NCBI RefSeq assembly: GCF_000471905.2
Contig: NW_006499799.1
Coordinates: 3,438,719 to 3,502,718, forward strand
From: Amborella trichopoda
Taxonomy: Eukaryota > Streptophyta > Magnoliopsida > Amborellales > Amborellaceae
Reading direction: 5' to 3'
DNA: 64,000 bases
This document shows positions 9,849-20,923 of the stretch, one piece after another; the stretch's first letter is position 1, and every line of letters begins with the position of its first letter. Made by a program: the position numbers and the translations under genes. Under the pieces are notes generated by a model. That model saw nothing but the letters and a program-made list of their open reading frames with translations, did no database searches and was not told the origin of the DNA.

Positions 9849-11153
9849 AGTTGTGCCCAAACATGGATAGATTGATCAAAATTAAACCTAATTTCTAAAA
9901 ATTAAGATTTAATTGAATTAAAATAAATTCTAAAAATGGGTGCAAAAAAACTGTTTTGTCCTTGCCTAACAATGTGTGAAATTCCAGAACAGTCCCTGTG
10001 GCAGCCCGAGAACTTGCATGATTTTCCGTGGCTGACCTGGGGTTGTTCTGATGCCTGTTTGATCGAAAGATTTATTTATTTTTGTAGGTCTTGACATGGC
10101 GATTGCTTTGATACCAACTACGAGCCATGAATCGTGTTTTCGAGTCATGATCACGAGACTTGAAATTTGTTTGAATCTTGAAAATTTTGGATCAATAGTG
10201 CGATATTTCCTTAATGTTTTTCTTTGATTTCTTTGTCGTAGTGCACTAAGCATGTCATCATGATCGTGTGGCAACAATCAGAACGTGATTTGGAGCCAGA
10301 ACGAAGATTTCTCAACTTTTGAGTTTTGGCCGGAATCTAAAATCCGACTGCCAAAATTTCAGTAACTTTGCCGGCTTTGTGCATGAAATCTGACTATCCA
10401 TCATGTGCATGGTTCGGTTCAATGATAGCCCCCTAAACCTTACGCACACAATGGAATTGGTTTTGCTTCGATCCGTTGTGCGAGCGTCGTGATTTGGTTC
10501 ATCGAGCGAGGCGCGTCGCTGCTGAATTTTCTGCAATTTCTTCACGGATCGACAAATTCTCTCTAGCTTTTCTTCCTACTCGGATATCGTCTCGGGGCGT
10601 GCCACATATCGAATTGTTCGTCTTGATAAGAGGAATGCACTCATCAAATTTGGGAGTGATCCGACTTGGAACGAGTAAGTTACAGGCCCCAAAAGTTACT
10701 GCCTGTGACTATAAAGACAACTACCTTTAATGGTGTTTTGGTGCAGTGAGGCTATAAGGGAATAGTGTGCGGCCTCTCCTGTTTTAATGTTTTGCTCATA
10801 TCTTTGTTCTGGAGTTTCTGCTCAAGCCAAAACTTGCCCCATAGGGGTTTTTGACCGGCCCAGATCCAATGGCAGTGGTCCCATAATAATTTGAGACACC
10901 GAAGATGTTGCTCCAGTTGTAGGGTTCGTTTCAAGGTGCTAAAGGCTAATTTTTCAAAAACTGTTTCTTTTTGTTTACTACCTTAGACATGTTTGATCGT
11001 GATGAAACTTGGCAGGTGGTCTTTTAAAGTGCTAATAAAGATCTTGAGCAATTCTGGGGCCATTTTGAGACTATCAAGAATTTCCACTGTTTCGTAGGCT
11101 TTATTGACCTGCTTCCTACCAGCGACCAAGGTGATGAAAAATACGTTCAAACA

Positions 11154-12207
11154 TGAGCATCAAGAGGTTGCTATTCCTATGGTCCTAAGTCATGAAGATG
11201 AGGGGGCCGAGCTCTTTGTGGCCGAAGTTCTGGTTGTTGAAGGTGAGGGTCAAGTGGAGGAAGACTTTGCTAGGGGTGAGTCGGCTGACGAAGGCAAAAG
11301 AGAAGGGGAAATTCCTGAACTTGGTGATGCTGAGGTGATAGTTTAAGAGAGTGAAGAGCAAAGGGAACAGGTTCCTCTCTAGCCTTTTGAGACAGATGTA
11401 GAGGTCCCCATAAGGGAGGGTCAAGACAGTGAGGCTAGCCTCGAAGAGCTTGTGTAGATTGAGACCGGGTCTGCTTATGAGCCTGATGGGCAAGAATCTC
11501 TAGGCTTTGCCCTCGTTTCAGAGGAACTAGTGGCTCAGATGGCTATCACTTCAACAAGTCTGGTCCTTAAGGTCTAGGTGTCTTCCGTAGTGGGTAGACC
11601 TATTTTTGTGGTGTTTTCACCATGATTGAAGGCATGCTTAGAGCAGGCCTCCAGGGCTTGAGGGAGCTACCTTTTAATGAGCTGAGAGAAGGTTTGGCTA
11701 GGTTGAGGGCGTTTGCTAGGACTACTATAGTCAAGACGACACCAGAGGTGCTTCGCATTTTGATGCAACTCTAAATGAGTTGGAGAATTGACGGTTGGGA
11801 GTGCTGCATTGCTAGGAAGAAACCAAAAGGGTAGTCTCCTTGGAAGAGTTAATCTTCTGTAGTCACTAGAAGATAGATTCTTGTATTGAGAAGAAGGCCC
11901 AGATAGCTGGCTAAACCTCAAGAAGGAGGCACAAGGAAGATTTAAGAGAATGATTGAAGTTCGGGAGGCAATGCCAATACTGAAGGAAGAATTCACGGGC
12001 CTTGAGACGAAGATGGCTCAAAGGAAGGCCATGGAGGCCTCTTTGGTCACAGATTCGTTCGAACTCAATGGCACAATCGAGTCGAAAATTGTGGAGTTGA
12101 CAGAAGCGACTCAAACAGTGGCTGAGCTGAAGGCACATGTTCAAGGTACTGAGACTTATTCTGAAGCATTCAGCATTGAGATCAATAGGATGATTGATCG
12201 TTTATGA
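11154..12207 (+). pseudogene. C-terminal part of antisense PMD/coiled-coil gene, copy 2
   Basis: Plus-strand frames match the C-terminal part of the antisense gene of copy 5. First comes an acidic segment (VLSHEDEGAELFVAE, VVEGEGQVEED), then after several stops a coiled coil (MIEVREAMPILKEEF, MAQRKAMEASLVTDSF, IVELTEATQTVAELKAH) ending in FSIEINRMIDRL and TGA at 12,205-12,207. The 5' part, including the PMD, has been separated by the insertion of copy 1 at 11,153. The gene runs opposite to gag-PR and converges on it. Confidence 0.75.
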
Positions 12208-12266
12208 GCATGTCATTCTCCCCTTTTTCTTTTTCTTTTTATCACCTCTAAAATTTTTGACTGATG

Positions 12267-12272
12267 AATAAA
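12267..12272 (+). promoter_or_regulatory. Poly(A) signal of the antisense gene, copy 2
   Basis: AATAAA in the context GACTGATGAATAAAG, 60 bases after the antisense stop codon. The same hexamer and context are kept in copies 4 and 5 at nearly the same distance, which supports function at the time of spread. Confidence 0.6.
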
Positions 12273-12943
12273 GCGCTCCTCTCTTTCGATTGACTTTATT
12301 GCATGACTTCATTTTCTCTTTACTTTTGCCGCGCCTCTTGTGATTCTTTTGAATGCCTCTCGACACTTCCATTGTCCCAAGAGACTAATACCTTAGGCCT
12401 TGTTTAGGCCCATAACGGACTGTCACGGCTTGGATAGCTTCGAAAGAGGGGGTCGTTGCTTTTTCTCCTTTCAATGCCTGATTGGCCAAAGGATCATAGT
12501 TCATTTTCCTCATGATTGGTGAGCCTGATGGCTATAGATAGTTCCTTCAGGAGGGGCTTCAATCTTCATTAGTGGCGCATTTACTTCAAGCTCATCATAA
12601 CTTTCAATCTTTGGCACAGACTCTTTGAGATGCTTTGAAGCGATACACATGACCTCCAATAGGCTCTGGAGGCTGCGGACTTCGGTTTTCAAGTTTGCTA
12701 GAGGATCCCGCCCTTGAGGGGAAGGAAGTTGCCCTTCTCCGAACTTCTCTCCTGAGAGGTCAAGGAAAAGTAAAACTTTTGTCTGGACAATGGTTTGAAG
12801 AACATCCTCTAAGCTTATAGCAACTGGATTTTGAAAGACTTTTCATGATAGTTGTCACGCAGCTTTGGCTTTCAAGAGTACAATGGGGATATGTAGGACT
12901 TTCTGATGGTCAGGCGTATAGGTGACCCTCGGAGGCAAGAATT
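12273..12943 (-). pseudogene. C-terminal tail of gag-PR polyprotein, copy 2
   Basis: Broken frames encode the tail seen in copy 4: VRSLQSLLEVM, SKHLKESVPKIESYDELEV and EAPPEG, then KMNYDPLANQ-type sequence. The sequence below about 12,480 is 3' non-coding for both convergent genes. No RT-related motif is visible. Confidence 0.6.
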
Positions 12944-14100
12944 CTATCCCCATGGCTTGCTCAATCTCAGGAATGGCTTCTTGTTCATTTTCTGACCAAG
13001 GTGGCTAAAACTGGTGGCAGAGGGTAAGGACTCTTTTTTGAACGAGGAAGGAGTTTCTTGAGGGATGATAGTTGGGATGTTGGAATGAAGAGTAGTTAGG
13101 GGTAAAATTCTGCCTTGCCTGTCTTCTTCCTTGAACATGTTCACGAATGTCCTCCCAACATCCTCAACATCTTCATGAGACAAGGACACCGTCTTACTTG
13201 TAAACTCATGACCTTCTTCTCTCAGCTTCTGAGGCGATGCCAGATCTGTGAAATAATATTTTGCATCTGCATAGTGAGTTTTTGCCACAGAATGGTCTTT
13301 TGTCAGCATAGACCGTATGTTGTCTCCTGTCTCGACTATACTTGAAACATTGATGCAATGTTGATGGGACCACCCCCTGATCATAGAGCCATGACCGACC
13401 GAGGAGAATATTGTAAGAAGTGCCGGTGTTGATTACATGAAACTTGGTGTAATCGTTCTGCTCATCGATCTTAAAACGAAGGCGTATCGTGTCAGTCGAT
13501 TTCTCGCCTGATTGGTTAAACCTCTGAACTATGATGTGGGTCGGGGTAAGGTCTTTGGACCCCAACCCTAATCGAGTAAGGATCCTTCTTGGAATGAGGT
13601 TGACTGTCGACCCTCCATCTATCATGATTCGATTGATGGGGCATGCATGTCATTCGCCAGCAACAAAGAGAGGGTGATTATGAAACGTTTCCCCTAGTTG
13701 CAGATCGTCTTCTGAAAAGATGATTGACATACATCCTTGTAGAATTGTCAGGTCTACCTCAATAGGTTCTACTTTTGTCTTGTACACTTATGGGTCAGAG
13801 AGAGATTAAACCAAAGCCATCCGGTAATCTTTTAAAAGCATGAGGGCATCGTAGACACTAAGAAGAGCTGTAAGCTTCCGTAGATTCCCTATCCCATCAT
13901 ATTTCACCTTCTCTTGATCAATGACATGTCCTCCTGGTCCTACCACTAGTTTGGTGGGTATATTGGGTTGAGGAGTAGGTTTTAGTAAAGAGGGTTTATT
14001 TTGGCCGACTGGCTGACTTAATTACACAACGGGCTTGGTTTGAGTGATGAAAGTTTGAGGCTTTAAGAGAGACTGAATGCATGGAGTCAAAGGAGTTCTA
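12944..14100 (-). pseudogene. Retropepsin-like protease of copy 2
   Basis: An aspartic protease that would cut the gag polyprotein. Upstream blocks NIPTKPVVGPG, KYDVIGHLRKL and LLSVYDALMLLK lead into MIDGGSTVNLIPRRIL (Met at 13,625; catalytic D-G-G at 13,619-13,611), ITRLGLGS, HIIVQRFNQSG, FHVINTGTSYNILLGRSWL and VVPSTLHQCFKY. DGG in place of DTG/DSG and the ILGRxWL flap-side motif are normal for Tat/Ogre proteases. A two-base deletion near 13,288 (after YADKRPF) shifts the frame; it continues from 13,384 as HYADAKYYFTDLASP. This is the best preserved protease core in the window. Confidence 0.85.
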
Positions 14101-15260
14101 GGGAATTTGAGAATTGGTGTATTGGGATTAGGAAGGAGCCCAAGGAGTTGTAATATAGGCAGATTAGTCTTTGGATTAGGGGGCAGTGGTGGACTGGGGA
14201 AGTTCAAGGTGCTGGACTTTGATGATGGAGGCTGTAGCGTCCTCCCTGATCTGAGATTTATCTGCCATGCGGTGGGTATTTCTCTTGAAATTTACACCAT
14301 GTGGCAAGCTCCCTGTTTCTATCTTCCCCCTTGACTCTCTTGGTCTTTGCTCGAAGTCAGGCTCAGGGGGCCACTGGGGCTTCTTTTCCTTCGACTTCTT
14401 GCGCTTCTTTGATGAAGGTGGCTCTGCCTTGGCTTTAGCTGCCAGAGCATCAACAACTGTTGAGAATCCTACTGCATGTGCCAAGGTCTTTCTCAATCGC
14501 TTCCGCTGCATCCTGCTTATATTGATTCCTTCGAATTCCCGGTCGAGAGCCTCGAAGTCTGGGCACATCAAGGTTGTATCTGCAGAAGACATAAGAGAAT
14601 GAAAAGCAGGAGAAGAAGGTGGAGAAGGGTTGGAAAGTGGGGGACTTTTAAGGTCGTTCCCCTCAATAGACCGATCTCGGCAACTTTTTACGTCATCACT
14701 AGGATTGGACAGTTGCAGAGGATCTTTTAGGTCTTTCCTTGCTCAGATAGTTAGGGAGTGCTTTTAACTCCATCACCCTCATCGAACATTTATTGAGTGG
14801 AAGATGACATGGGGACGTCTTCTTGACAGGATGAAGAAGGAGAAAGGATATTGCCATGGATGAAGTATAACAAAGTTGGCAACGGAGGAAGGGGCCTGAG
14901 AAATTCCTGCTCGATTATGGGTTGAGAGGTCTTGTTTCTTTGGCGTGAAGCCCTTGGTGCCTATCTTTTTCTGGTTTTCTGAGGTAATGTGTGATTCGTC
15001 TCGCTAGGCTAGCGAACAACCTTAGCTCAACCAACTGCTTCCTACGTCAAAGACTTGAGTCTGCTTCGACCATGGTAGATCATCCATGGATGGGAAGTTG
15101 AGGGTTCCGTAGGGTCTGAGTCATTAATGGGAAGATCCTGCCTTGTGATATCTTCTTGCCCCGATGAGGAAGTGATCTGAGGATCAGTTACGGGAAGATT
15201 GTAGAATTCTTGATACTGTCGCATCTTCTTTGCAAATATGTCAAGGAAAGCTATGCATCA
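14101..15260 (-). pseudogene. Gag C-terminal linker of copy 2
   Basis: It includes an open 138-codon piece (14,592-14,176) with LDREFEGINISRMQRKRLRK, FSTVVDALAAKAKAEPPSSK, a Lys patch and PEPDFEQRPRESRG, plus decayed acidic repeat and Pro-rich parts upstream to about 15,260 (YQEFYNLPVTDPQI). It is collinear with 5,305-6,340 in copy 1 but continues directly into the protease. Confidence 0.7.
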
Positions 15261-16225
15261 TGACAAGTAATGACCTCTTACCTGATGGTATGGACACCAA
15301 CGATCTTCAGTCCCCTTAACAAGGCGAAAGGGTTGCCATACCTACTTCGGTGTGATTATGCCTTCCTGAAGCATTATAATGAAGAAGGTGTAGAGAATTC
15401 CAGGCACTTCATCCTCCTCCTGGATGGTTACAACATGGGAGGCCTCAGCTTCCTTGAAGGCCTTCTTTAGGTTCAAGCTTTATCTGACCCTTCTGAATTA
15501 GGGCCTCAATGATGTCCTTCAGCGTGTAGCAGTCATCCATAGGATGATTAATCCTTCGATTGTAAGCACAATAATTTGCCCGATTGTCAAGGCCAGATTG
15601 ATCGGGGAACTTGGTTTCTGAAAGCTAGATCATATTCTGCTCTAATAATAACTGGAACAACATAGGGACCCATTCCTTCTCTAAGGGATAGACCTTATTC
15701 CCATTCTTGGAGAGATAATCATTATGATCAAAGTTGGCTGGGGGAGGTACCCTATCGTACGACGGTTGTTGCTTGCCAGCCTGGGGTGTTACTATTGCTG
15801 CGGTTACCCCTTTAGAGAGGTCCAAAGTTTGGGGAGAAGCCTTCTTTGAATCAGTGACCTTGACAACTGCACTGATTACCCCTTTTTGTTGACTACTCCG
15901 TGTGTTATTTCAAGCTACCATTGCTCTGACTACTTGCTAAACTTTTACATGGCTGTCGTGTTGCACCATGATGGCGTGACAAACTTTCTATGTGAACTGA
16001 TTTAGAGATCAACTCTGACATGGAGGTCGGATTGGAGGCCTCAACATGTAGAGCAATTTTAGGTCGCATATTCCGCACGCAAGTTTGGATGCTTCATTTC
16101 TAGGCATAGGATTAGAATGAAAAGAAGCTAAGTTTCTCTATCTTGATATGAACAGATCTTTAGGCTCATCAGGGTCTTGAGTCAAGGTGAGAAGCTCGAT
16201 GGTTTGAACCTCTCTCTCGACCTTT
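15261..16225 (-). pseudogene. Gag of copy 2: capsid end and knuckles, N-terminus deleted
   Basis: From the right: the end of the capsid (TIELLTLTQDP) is read near 16,170-16,210, then KVYPLEKEWVPMLFQLL at about 15,660-15,700 and the first knuckle as NYCAYNRRINHPMDDC, where the first His is Asn. The segment homologous to 7,297-8,262 of copy 1 is missing: at about 16,226-16,245 the capsid frame jumps to ORF1 sequence. Gag is therefore non-functional. Confidence 0.7.
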
Positions 16226-16245
16226 TCTTTAGGCTCATCAGCTAT

Positions 16246-17161
16246 CTCCATTAGGTGTGGTAAAGGCTGAGGGCCAAGAATTGAGGTCTTCTTGGGCTAG
16301 GGAGGATGAAGAACTTGATCTTTTGTGTTGGCCATGCCCCAAGCTCTCTTATGAACTCCAGAGATATGACCAAAGTGTTAAGGCTGGTGCAGGATGGTAC
16401 TTTTGAGGAAAACCTTCAAGTACCAAGGCTGAAGGTGCTTGCTCGATGAAGGAGCAAGTGGGAGCAGGTTGACTCATGAGGAGGCCTGGGTCGAGGACAA
16501 GGGAATGCCTGAGATGGTGACGTGTGTGCGCCCCTTGAAGAACGATCTTGAGAGACCTGGGGGTCCACCCGGGTTTGTGCAGGTGAGCTGGCCTTAACGG
16601 GTTGATAACTACGAGCAGGTGCCTGTAAGAGAACAGGTGCAGGCCTGCCCCTTACAGGATGCACGTTTGTGTGCATAGAAGGAGGATGAGGAGGTCAGCT
16701 CTTGTGTACTTGAGTTGGCGCAATATTGGCGCTGCCATGAGTAGTGAGATGCACATGAGTGGCATGTGGAACATCTGACCTAGGAAGCTTTGATCCTGGA
16801 CACAGACTCGAGGTAACAGAAGGGTTGCCCCGAAGTGTGACTCGAGTGGGTGACCCACGAGTCTTGTGGTATGTGTAATGGGTGGAGAATGTGGGGTTTC
16901 CACCTCTCTGTGTTGAGCCTCTAGGGATAGAGACCCCTGGTGTAGGAATGTGGGGGGTAGCCGACTCACAAAAGCAACGGCATGCTTGCCTTTTACAGAA
17001 ATTGGTTGGGCAGCCTTCCAACGTATCTTAGAAACATGGCTGGTAAGTGACTTGCCGGTGGCTGGGTGCATGCTGTGTGGGGCAACATAAGTGCCGCCCA
17101 TGCACGGCACCTTGGTGGAATTTCCACCAGAGAGAAGAGATGGGGAGTGAGGGACCTTCAA
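16246..17161 (-). pseudogene. ORF1 (leader ORF) of copy 2
   Basis: Starts MKVPHSPSLLSGG at 17,161, about 250 bases after the PBS, and reads through STKVPCMGG, HPATGKSLTSHVSKIRWKAA and KGKHAVAFVS, with Pro-rich sequence later (ARSYQPVKASSPAQT). Copy 3 has the same start region (STKAPCIGS, LATGKSLATHIAEVCRKAA), so protein-level similarity persists although the DNA has diverged. This points to a real ORF upstream of gag. No domain is recognised. Confidence 0.65.
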
Positions 17162-17409
17162 GTCCCTCCATACATTGGTCTAGGTTAAGACTTGGGAGCT
17201 AGACAAGGGGTCTTTGCTCAAGAGGATGGTTCGGAACGAAGTGGAAGGACCTTGTTCATTAGGGACACTCTCGAATATGGGGTTAAGATATCCCCTATCA
17301 GGTTGAATGGGAGATAAAACCCATCAGCGATAAGTGAATGTAAAAAGATGATGAAAGCAGATAAAGAAGAAACTGGCCAAACAAGAACGATCTGACTAAG
17401 GGCTAGTAG
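17162..17409 (-). other. 5' leader between PBS and ORF1, copy 2
   Basis: About 250 bases of untranslated leader without recognised features apart from short upstream frames. Confidence 0.6.
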
Positions 17410-17428
17410 GTCGCCAGTGGAGTTGCCA
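17410..17428 (-). other. Primer-binding site (tRNA-Arg type), copy 2
   Basis: The minus-strand TGGCAACTCCACTGGCGAC lies three bases (GCT) after the LTR end. The complement of a plant tRNA-Arg(ACG) 3' end with CCA is TGGCGACTCCGCTGGGGA as recalled, so this differs at a few positions. It primes first-strand cDNA. Confidence 0.75.
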
Positions 17429-18169
17429 AGCTGGTTAGGTGCCTCGATCTCACCCTCTGGTTCCCTGGGGGATCGGCGGCACGCATCTTGGGTTTCGGGG
17501 AAGACCCGAGACATTTGTGCAATCGCTCCCTCGGGAACCTCATTCGAAAAGGGGGGCAGGTATTACCAACCGGTGAGAAAGGAATTTAAAAGGTTGGTTC
17601 GGGACTTACTCGAGCAGACTCGCATGAGTTCCCTCTTAGATCACGAAGAAAGCCCCCCTGTAACAAAACTAGCTTGGAATCGCCTCCCTTGGCTCGTATT
17701 CTTCTTATTTTCTACTTTTCTGTAATCACAAACATATACGGCAAATGTTATGGGACAAGTGGGTCAGACCTCACCCTTTTCCTCTCTGATGAGTGTACAC
17801 AAGCATGCGCATTCAAGAAGAAGAAAGAAAGACGAGGGGAGATAAGAATTTGACCAAGCGAGAGGATCAGAGCAATGAAAAAGCTAATGGATATTTGGCC
17901 TAACGTGGTAGCGAAACGGCCTCGGTGACTAAGATTGGCTCATGGGATCACTACTAGACGTTATTACCGATATTGACTAGCTAGGCACGATGGTTGGTCT
18001 GTCGTGATAGTAAAGAGAGCCAAGTGTTCCTGGCACAACAATACTACAGCTAGACGATGAAACTATCATGAGAGGCTAACCTCAATCCCTTTTAGTCGAA
18101 CAAAAGAGTAGCAAAGTAGTGGTTAAAAAAAGAAGAAGGGAACAGACAGAAAGAGAGAGAAGAAGAAGA

Positions 18170-18790
18170 AAGGAGGGAGAGAAGATGCAGTCGGCGCTAG
18201 ACATTACTGGCTGTATCAAAAGATGGGAGAGAGAGGAAAAGAACCAATTGGCGCTAGGTTGATAGAAGAAGAGAGAGAAAGCCAACCAACGTTAGGTCTC
18301 GCCAGTTGATAGAAGAAGAGAAAGAAGGCCATTCCATGCTAGGTCTCGCTAGTGGCCAAAAGAAGAGAGAGAAGGCCAACCGACGCTAAGCCTCACCAGT
18401 TGGTAGAATAAGAGAAGGGAGAAGACCAATCGACGCTAAGTCTCGCCAATTGTCAAAAGAAGAGAGAGAAGGCCAACAGGCGTTAGGTCTTGCCAGTTGG
18501 CAAAGGAAGAGAAGGGGGAAGACCAACTGGTGCCAGGTCTTACCAACTGATAGAAGAAGAGAGAGAAAGCTAATCGGTGTTAGGTATCGTCAGTTGATAA
18601 AAGAAGAGAGAGAAAGTTAACCTGTGCTAGGTTTCGTCGATTAATATAAGAAGAGAAGATCAACTGGTGTTAGGTCTCGCCGACTGATAGAAGAAGGAAG
18701 AGAAGACCAACCAACGCTAGTTCTCATCAGTTGATAGAAGAAGTTAGAGAAGATAAAGACGAGAAGAGAAGATGAACCGACGTTAATTCT
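18170..18790 (-). repeat. U5 array of LTR-b
   Basis: About eleven diverged 50-58-bp units, each with a CT-rich half and a CAACTGGCGAGACCTAGC / CGGTTGG half (minus strand). It is homologous to 9,030-9,600 and 48,655-49,440. Confidence 0.85.
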
Positions 18791-19130
18791 CACCAGTTGA
18801 CAAGAGAAGTTAGAGAAGATAGAGACTAGAAGAGAAGATGAGAGAGAAAAAAGATAGAGATGGGAAGAAGAAGAGAGAGATAAAGATAAAGAGAGAGAAA
18901 GAGAGGGAAAAGAGAGAAACAAAAAGAAGAGAGAGAAAGAGAAAGAAGAGAGAGATGTGAGGAGAGAGAAAGAGAGAGAATGAAAGAAGAGAGAGAAAGA
19001 GTGAAGAGAGAGGGAAGAGAGAGAAAGTGAGAGAAGAGAAAGACAGAAGAGAGAGAGAGAAGAGAGAGAGAAGAGAAAGAGGGAAGAGGGAGAAGAGAAA
19101 GAGAGAGAAAAGAGAGAAAGTTTCTTGCCT
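18791..19130 (-). repeat. CT microsatellite-like tract in U5 of LTR-b
   Basis: Almost pure GA on the plus strand (CT on the element's RNA sense) for about 340 bases. It creates Ser/Leu/Phe-only ORFs that are not genes. Confidence 0.9.
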
Positions 19131-19284
19131 AAAGGGTACCAGCCCTTTTCCTCTCTCTCCTCTCTCTCTCTCCGAGACATATTCACAGGCTCAAGCAAGG
19201 GATCAAAATTTTATTGAATCTTCAAAGAATCCACTCAAGATCGAGAGGTGGTGGGGGGGTCCTTTTTACAATGAGGCAGTGATT

Positions 19285-19294
19285 GTTTATATAG
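19285..19294 (-). promoter_or_regulatory. TATA box of LTR-b
   Basis: CTATATAAAC on the minus strand, about 85 bases before the CAATAAAATTTTG signal and followed by CACTGCCTCATTGTAA, as in LTR-a. Confidence 0.7.
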
Positions 19295-20597
19295 AGTTGT
19301 ACCCAAACATGGATGGATTGATCAAAATTAGACCTAATTTTTAAAAATTAATATTTAATTTAATTAAAATAAATTTTAAAAATAGGTGCAAAAGGATTGT
19401 TTTGCCCCTGCCTAGCAATGTGTGGAATTAAAAAACAGTCCCTGTGGCTACCCTAGAACTTATGTGATCTTTCGTGGCTGACCCGAGTATGTTTTGATGC
19501 CCATTTGATCAAAAGATTGTTGTTTTCTTGCTGGCCTCGACATGGAGGTTGTTTTGATACCAACTTCGAGCCATAAATCATGTTTTTGAGTCATGATCAC
19601 GAGGCTTGAAATTTGTTTGAATCTTGAAAACTTCGGATTGGTAATGCGATCTTTCCTTAATGTTTTTTTGTGATTTCTTCATCGTAGCGCACTAAGCATG
19701 ATAACACAATCGCATGGCAACATTCGAAACGCGTTTTGGAACCCGCACGAAGATTTTGCAACTTTTGAGTTTTGGCCGGAATCTAAAATCCAGAGGCCAA
19801 AATTTTTGCAACTTCGTCGGCTTCGTGCATGAAATCTGATTGTCCATCAAGTACGTGGTTTAGTTCAATGATAGCCTTGAACCTTATGCACACATTGGAA
19901 TTGGTTTTTCGTCGATCCGTTGCACGAGCGTCATGATTTGGTTCATCGAGCAAGGTGTGTTGCTGTTGAATTTTTGCAACTTCTTCACGGATAGGTAACT
20001 TCTCTCTAGCTTTTCTCCTTGCTCGAATATCTTCTTGGGGCATGCCACATATCGAATTGTTCATCTTGATGAGACAAATATGCTCACTTAATTTGGGAGT
20101 GATCCGATCTGGAACGAGTGAGTTACGGGCCCAGAAAGTGACTGCCTGTGACTATAAAAACAACCACCTTTAATGGTGTTTTGGTTCAATGAGGCCATGC
20201 AGGAATAATGTGCGACCTCTCATGTTTCAATGTTTTGCTCATATCTTTGTTCCAGAGTGTTTGATCAAGCCTAAACTTGGCCCATAAAGGTTTTCGACTA
20301 TTCTAGATCCAATGGCCGTTGTCCCCCATAGATTTGAGACATCGAAAATGTAGCTCTAATTGTAGGGTCTGTTTTAGGGTGCTAGAGGCCAATTTTCTAA
20401 AAATTGTTTCTTTTTATTCACTATCTTAGACATGTCTGATCAGGATGAAAGTTGGCAAGTGCTCTTTTGATGTGCTGATGATGCTCTTGAGTAATTCTGG
20501 GGCCGTTCTGAGACTGTTGGGAATTTTCCACTGTTTTGTAGGCTTTATTGACCTGCTTCTTACCAGAGACCAAGGTGATGAAAAATACGTTCAAATA

Positions 20598-20901
20598 GTG
20601 CTATCCAGAAAAACAAGAAGATTGCAGGTCAAGGGAGGAAATTCCGAACCAGCTAAAGTAGTTGGGGGGCTTTTTTTCTTGTTCTAAGAGGGTACCCACG
20701 CGAGTCAGCCCGAGTAAGTTACAGACCTTGGTGAAGTTGGTCCCCACCTTATCCAAAATTTATCTCTCATTAGTTGGATACCTACCCTTGTTCTTAAACA
20801 AGGTTCCTAAGTAAGCGATCTCAAGTCTCAGATTTTTTGAACCCGAGATACTGTTACCCGATCACCTTGATCTGGGGGGGCGAGATCGAGGCACCTAACC
20901 A
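20598..20901 (+). repeat. LTR-c: last ~300 bp of the composite's 5' LTR
   Basis: It matches the end of LTR-d (AGGAAATTCCGAACCAG versus AGGCAATTCCGAACCAG, then CAGCCCGAGTAAGT and CGAGATCGAGGCACCTAACCA-like sequence). Its left part is cut off by copy 2, inserted in the opposite orientation. The missing part should lie left of the window. Confidence 0.85.
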
Positions 20902-20904
20902 GCT

Positions 20905-20923
20905 TGGTGACTCCACTGGGGAC
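20905..20923 (+). other. Primer-binding site (tRNA-Arg type), composite element
   Basis: TGGTGACTCCACTGGGGAC, three bases (GCT) after the LTR end. It differs from the recalled tRNA-Arg(ACG) complement TGGCGACTCCGCTGGGGA at two transitions within 18 bases. Spacing and trinucleotide match copy 2. Confidence 0.8.

Larger units (their letters stand above)
1..11153 (-). mobile_element. Copy 1: Tat-lineage Ty3/gypsy retrotransposon, RT form, 3' end outside window
   Basis: Read on the minus strand this runs 5' LTR (11,153 to about 8,742), ORF1 remnant, gag, RT, RNase H, archaeal-type RNase H, integrase, then a 3' UTR with tandem arrays leaving the window at base 1. The domain order and second RNase H are those of the plant Tat lineage. 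No protease is visible between gag and RT. Its LTR begins exactly at TGTTTGAA inside the antisense gene of copy 2, so copy 1 looks inserted into copy 2; TGAGC (11,154-11,158) is the candidate right target-site duplicate. The 3' end of the LTR, the PBS and the start of the leader are missing at a junction near 8,742. All genes carry stops or frameshifts, so the copy is dead. Confidence 0.85.
8742..11153 (-). repeat. LTR-a: 5' LTR of copy 1, lacking its 3' end
   Basis: It starts (minus strand) at TGTTTGAACG, 11,153, and matches LTR-b through U3, the TATA region and the U5 array, down to CGATGGTCGGTCTG near 8,785. It then ends at about 8,742 in leader sequence. By comparison with LTR-b the last 500 or so bases of the LTR, the PBS and part of ORF1 are gone; the junction lies in CACAAACGGG. 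U3 covers roughly 9,870-11,153 and U5 contains a CT tract and a 55-bp-like array. No separate gene is seen. Confidence 0.85.
11154..20597 (-). mobile_element. Copy 2: Tat-lineage element, gag-PR form, interrupted by copy 1
   Basis: On the minus strand: complete 5' LTR (20,597 to 17,432), PBS, ORF1, a gag with its N-terminal half deleted, knuckle region, linker, protease and tail, then the 3' end of an antisense gene, cut at 11,153 by the LTR of copy 1. There is no RT, RNase H or integrase between the protease tail (about 12,230) and the antisense gene. The rest of copy 2 should lie left of base 1. Its right end sits in a plus-strand LTR remnant; GTGCT (20,598-20,602) is the candidate target duplicate. 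Confidence 0.85.
17432..20597 (-). repeat. LTR-b: complete 5' LTR of copy 2
   Basis: 3,166 bp with both ends visible: the minus strand starts TATTTGAACG (from TGTTTGAACG by one transition) and ends CACCTAACCA. U3 is about 1.3 kb and carries the TATA box. After the poly(A)-type signal CAATAAAATTTTG near 19,210 come a long CT tract, the CGGTTGG-core array and about 750 bp of U5 containing GAGATCGAGGCACC. It is the reference LTR for the family in this window. Confidence 0.9.

Noticed and set aside
18641-19198. 185-codon minus-strand ORF
   Set aside because: Low-complexity Ser/Leu/Phe from the U5 CT tract of LTR-b.
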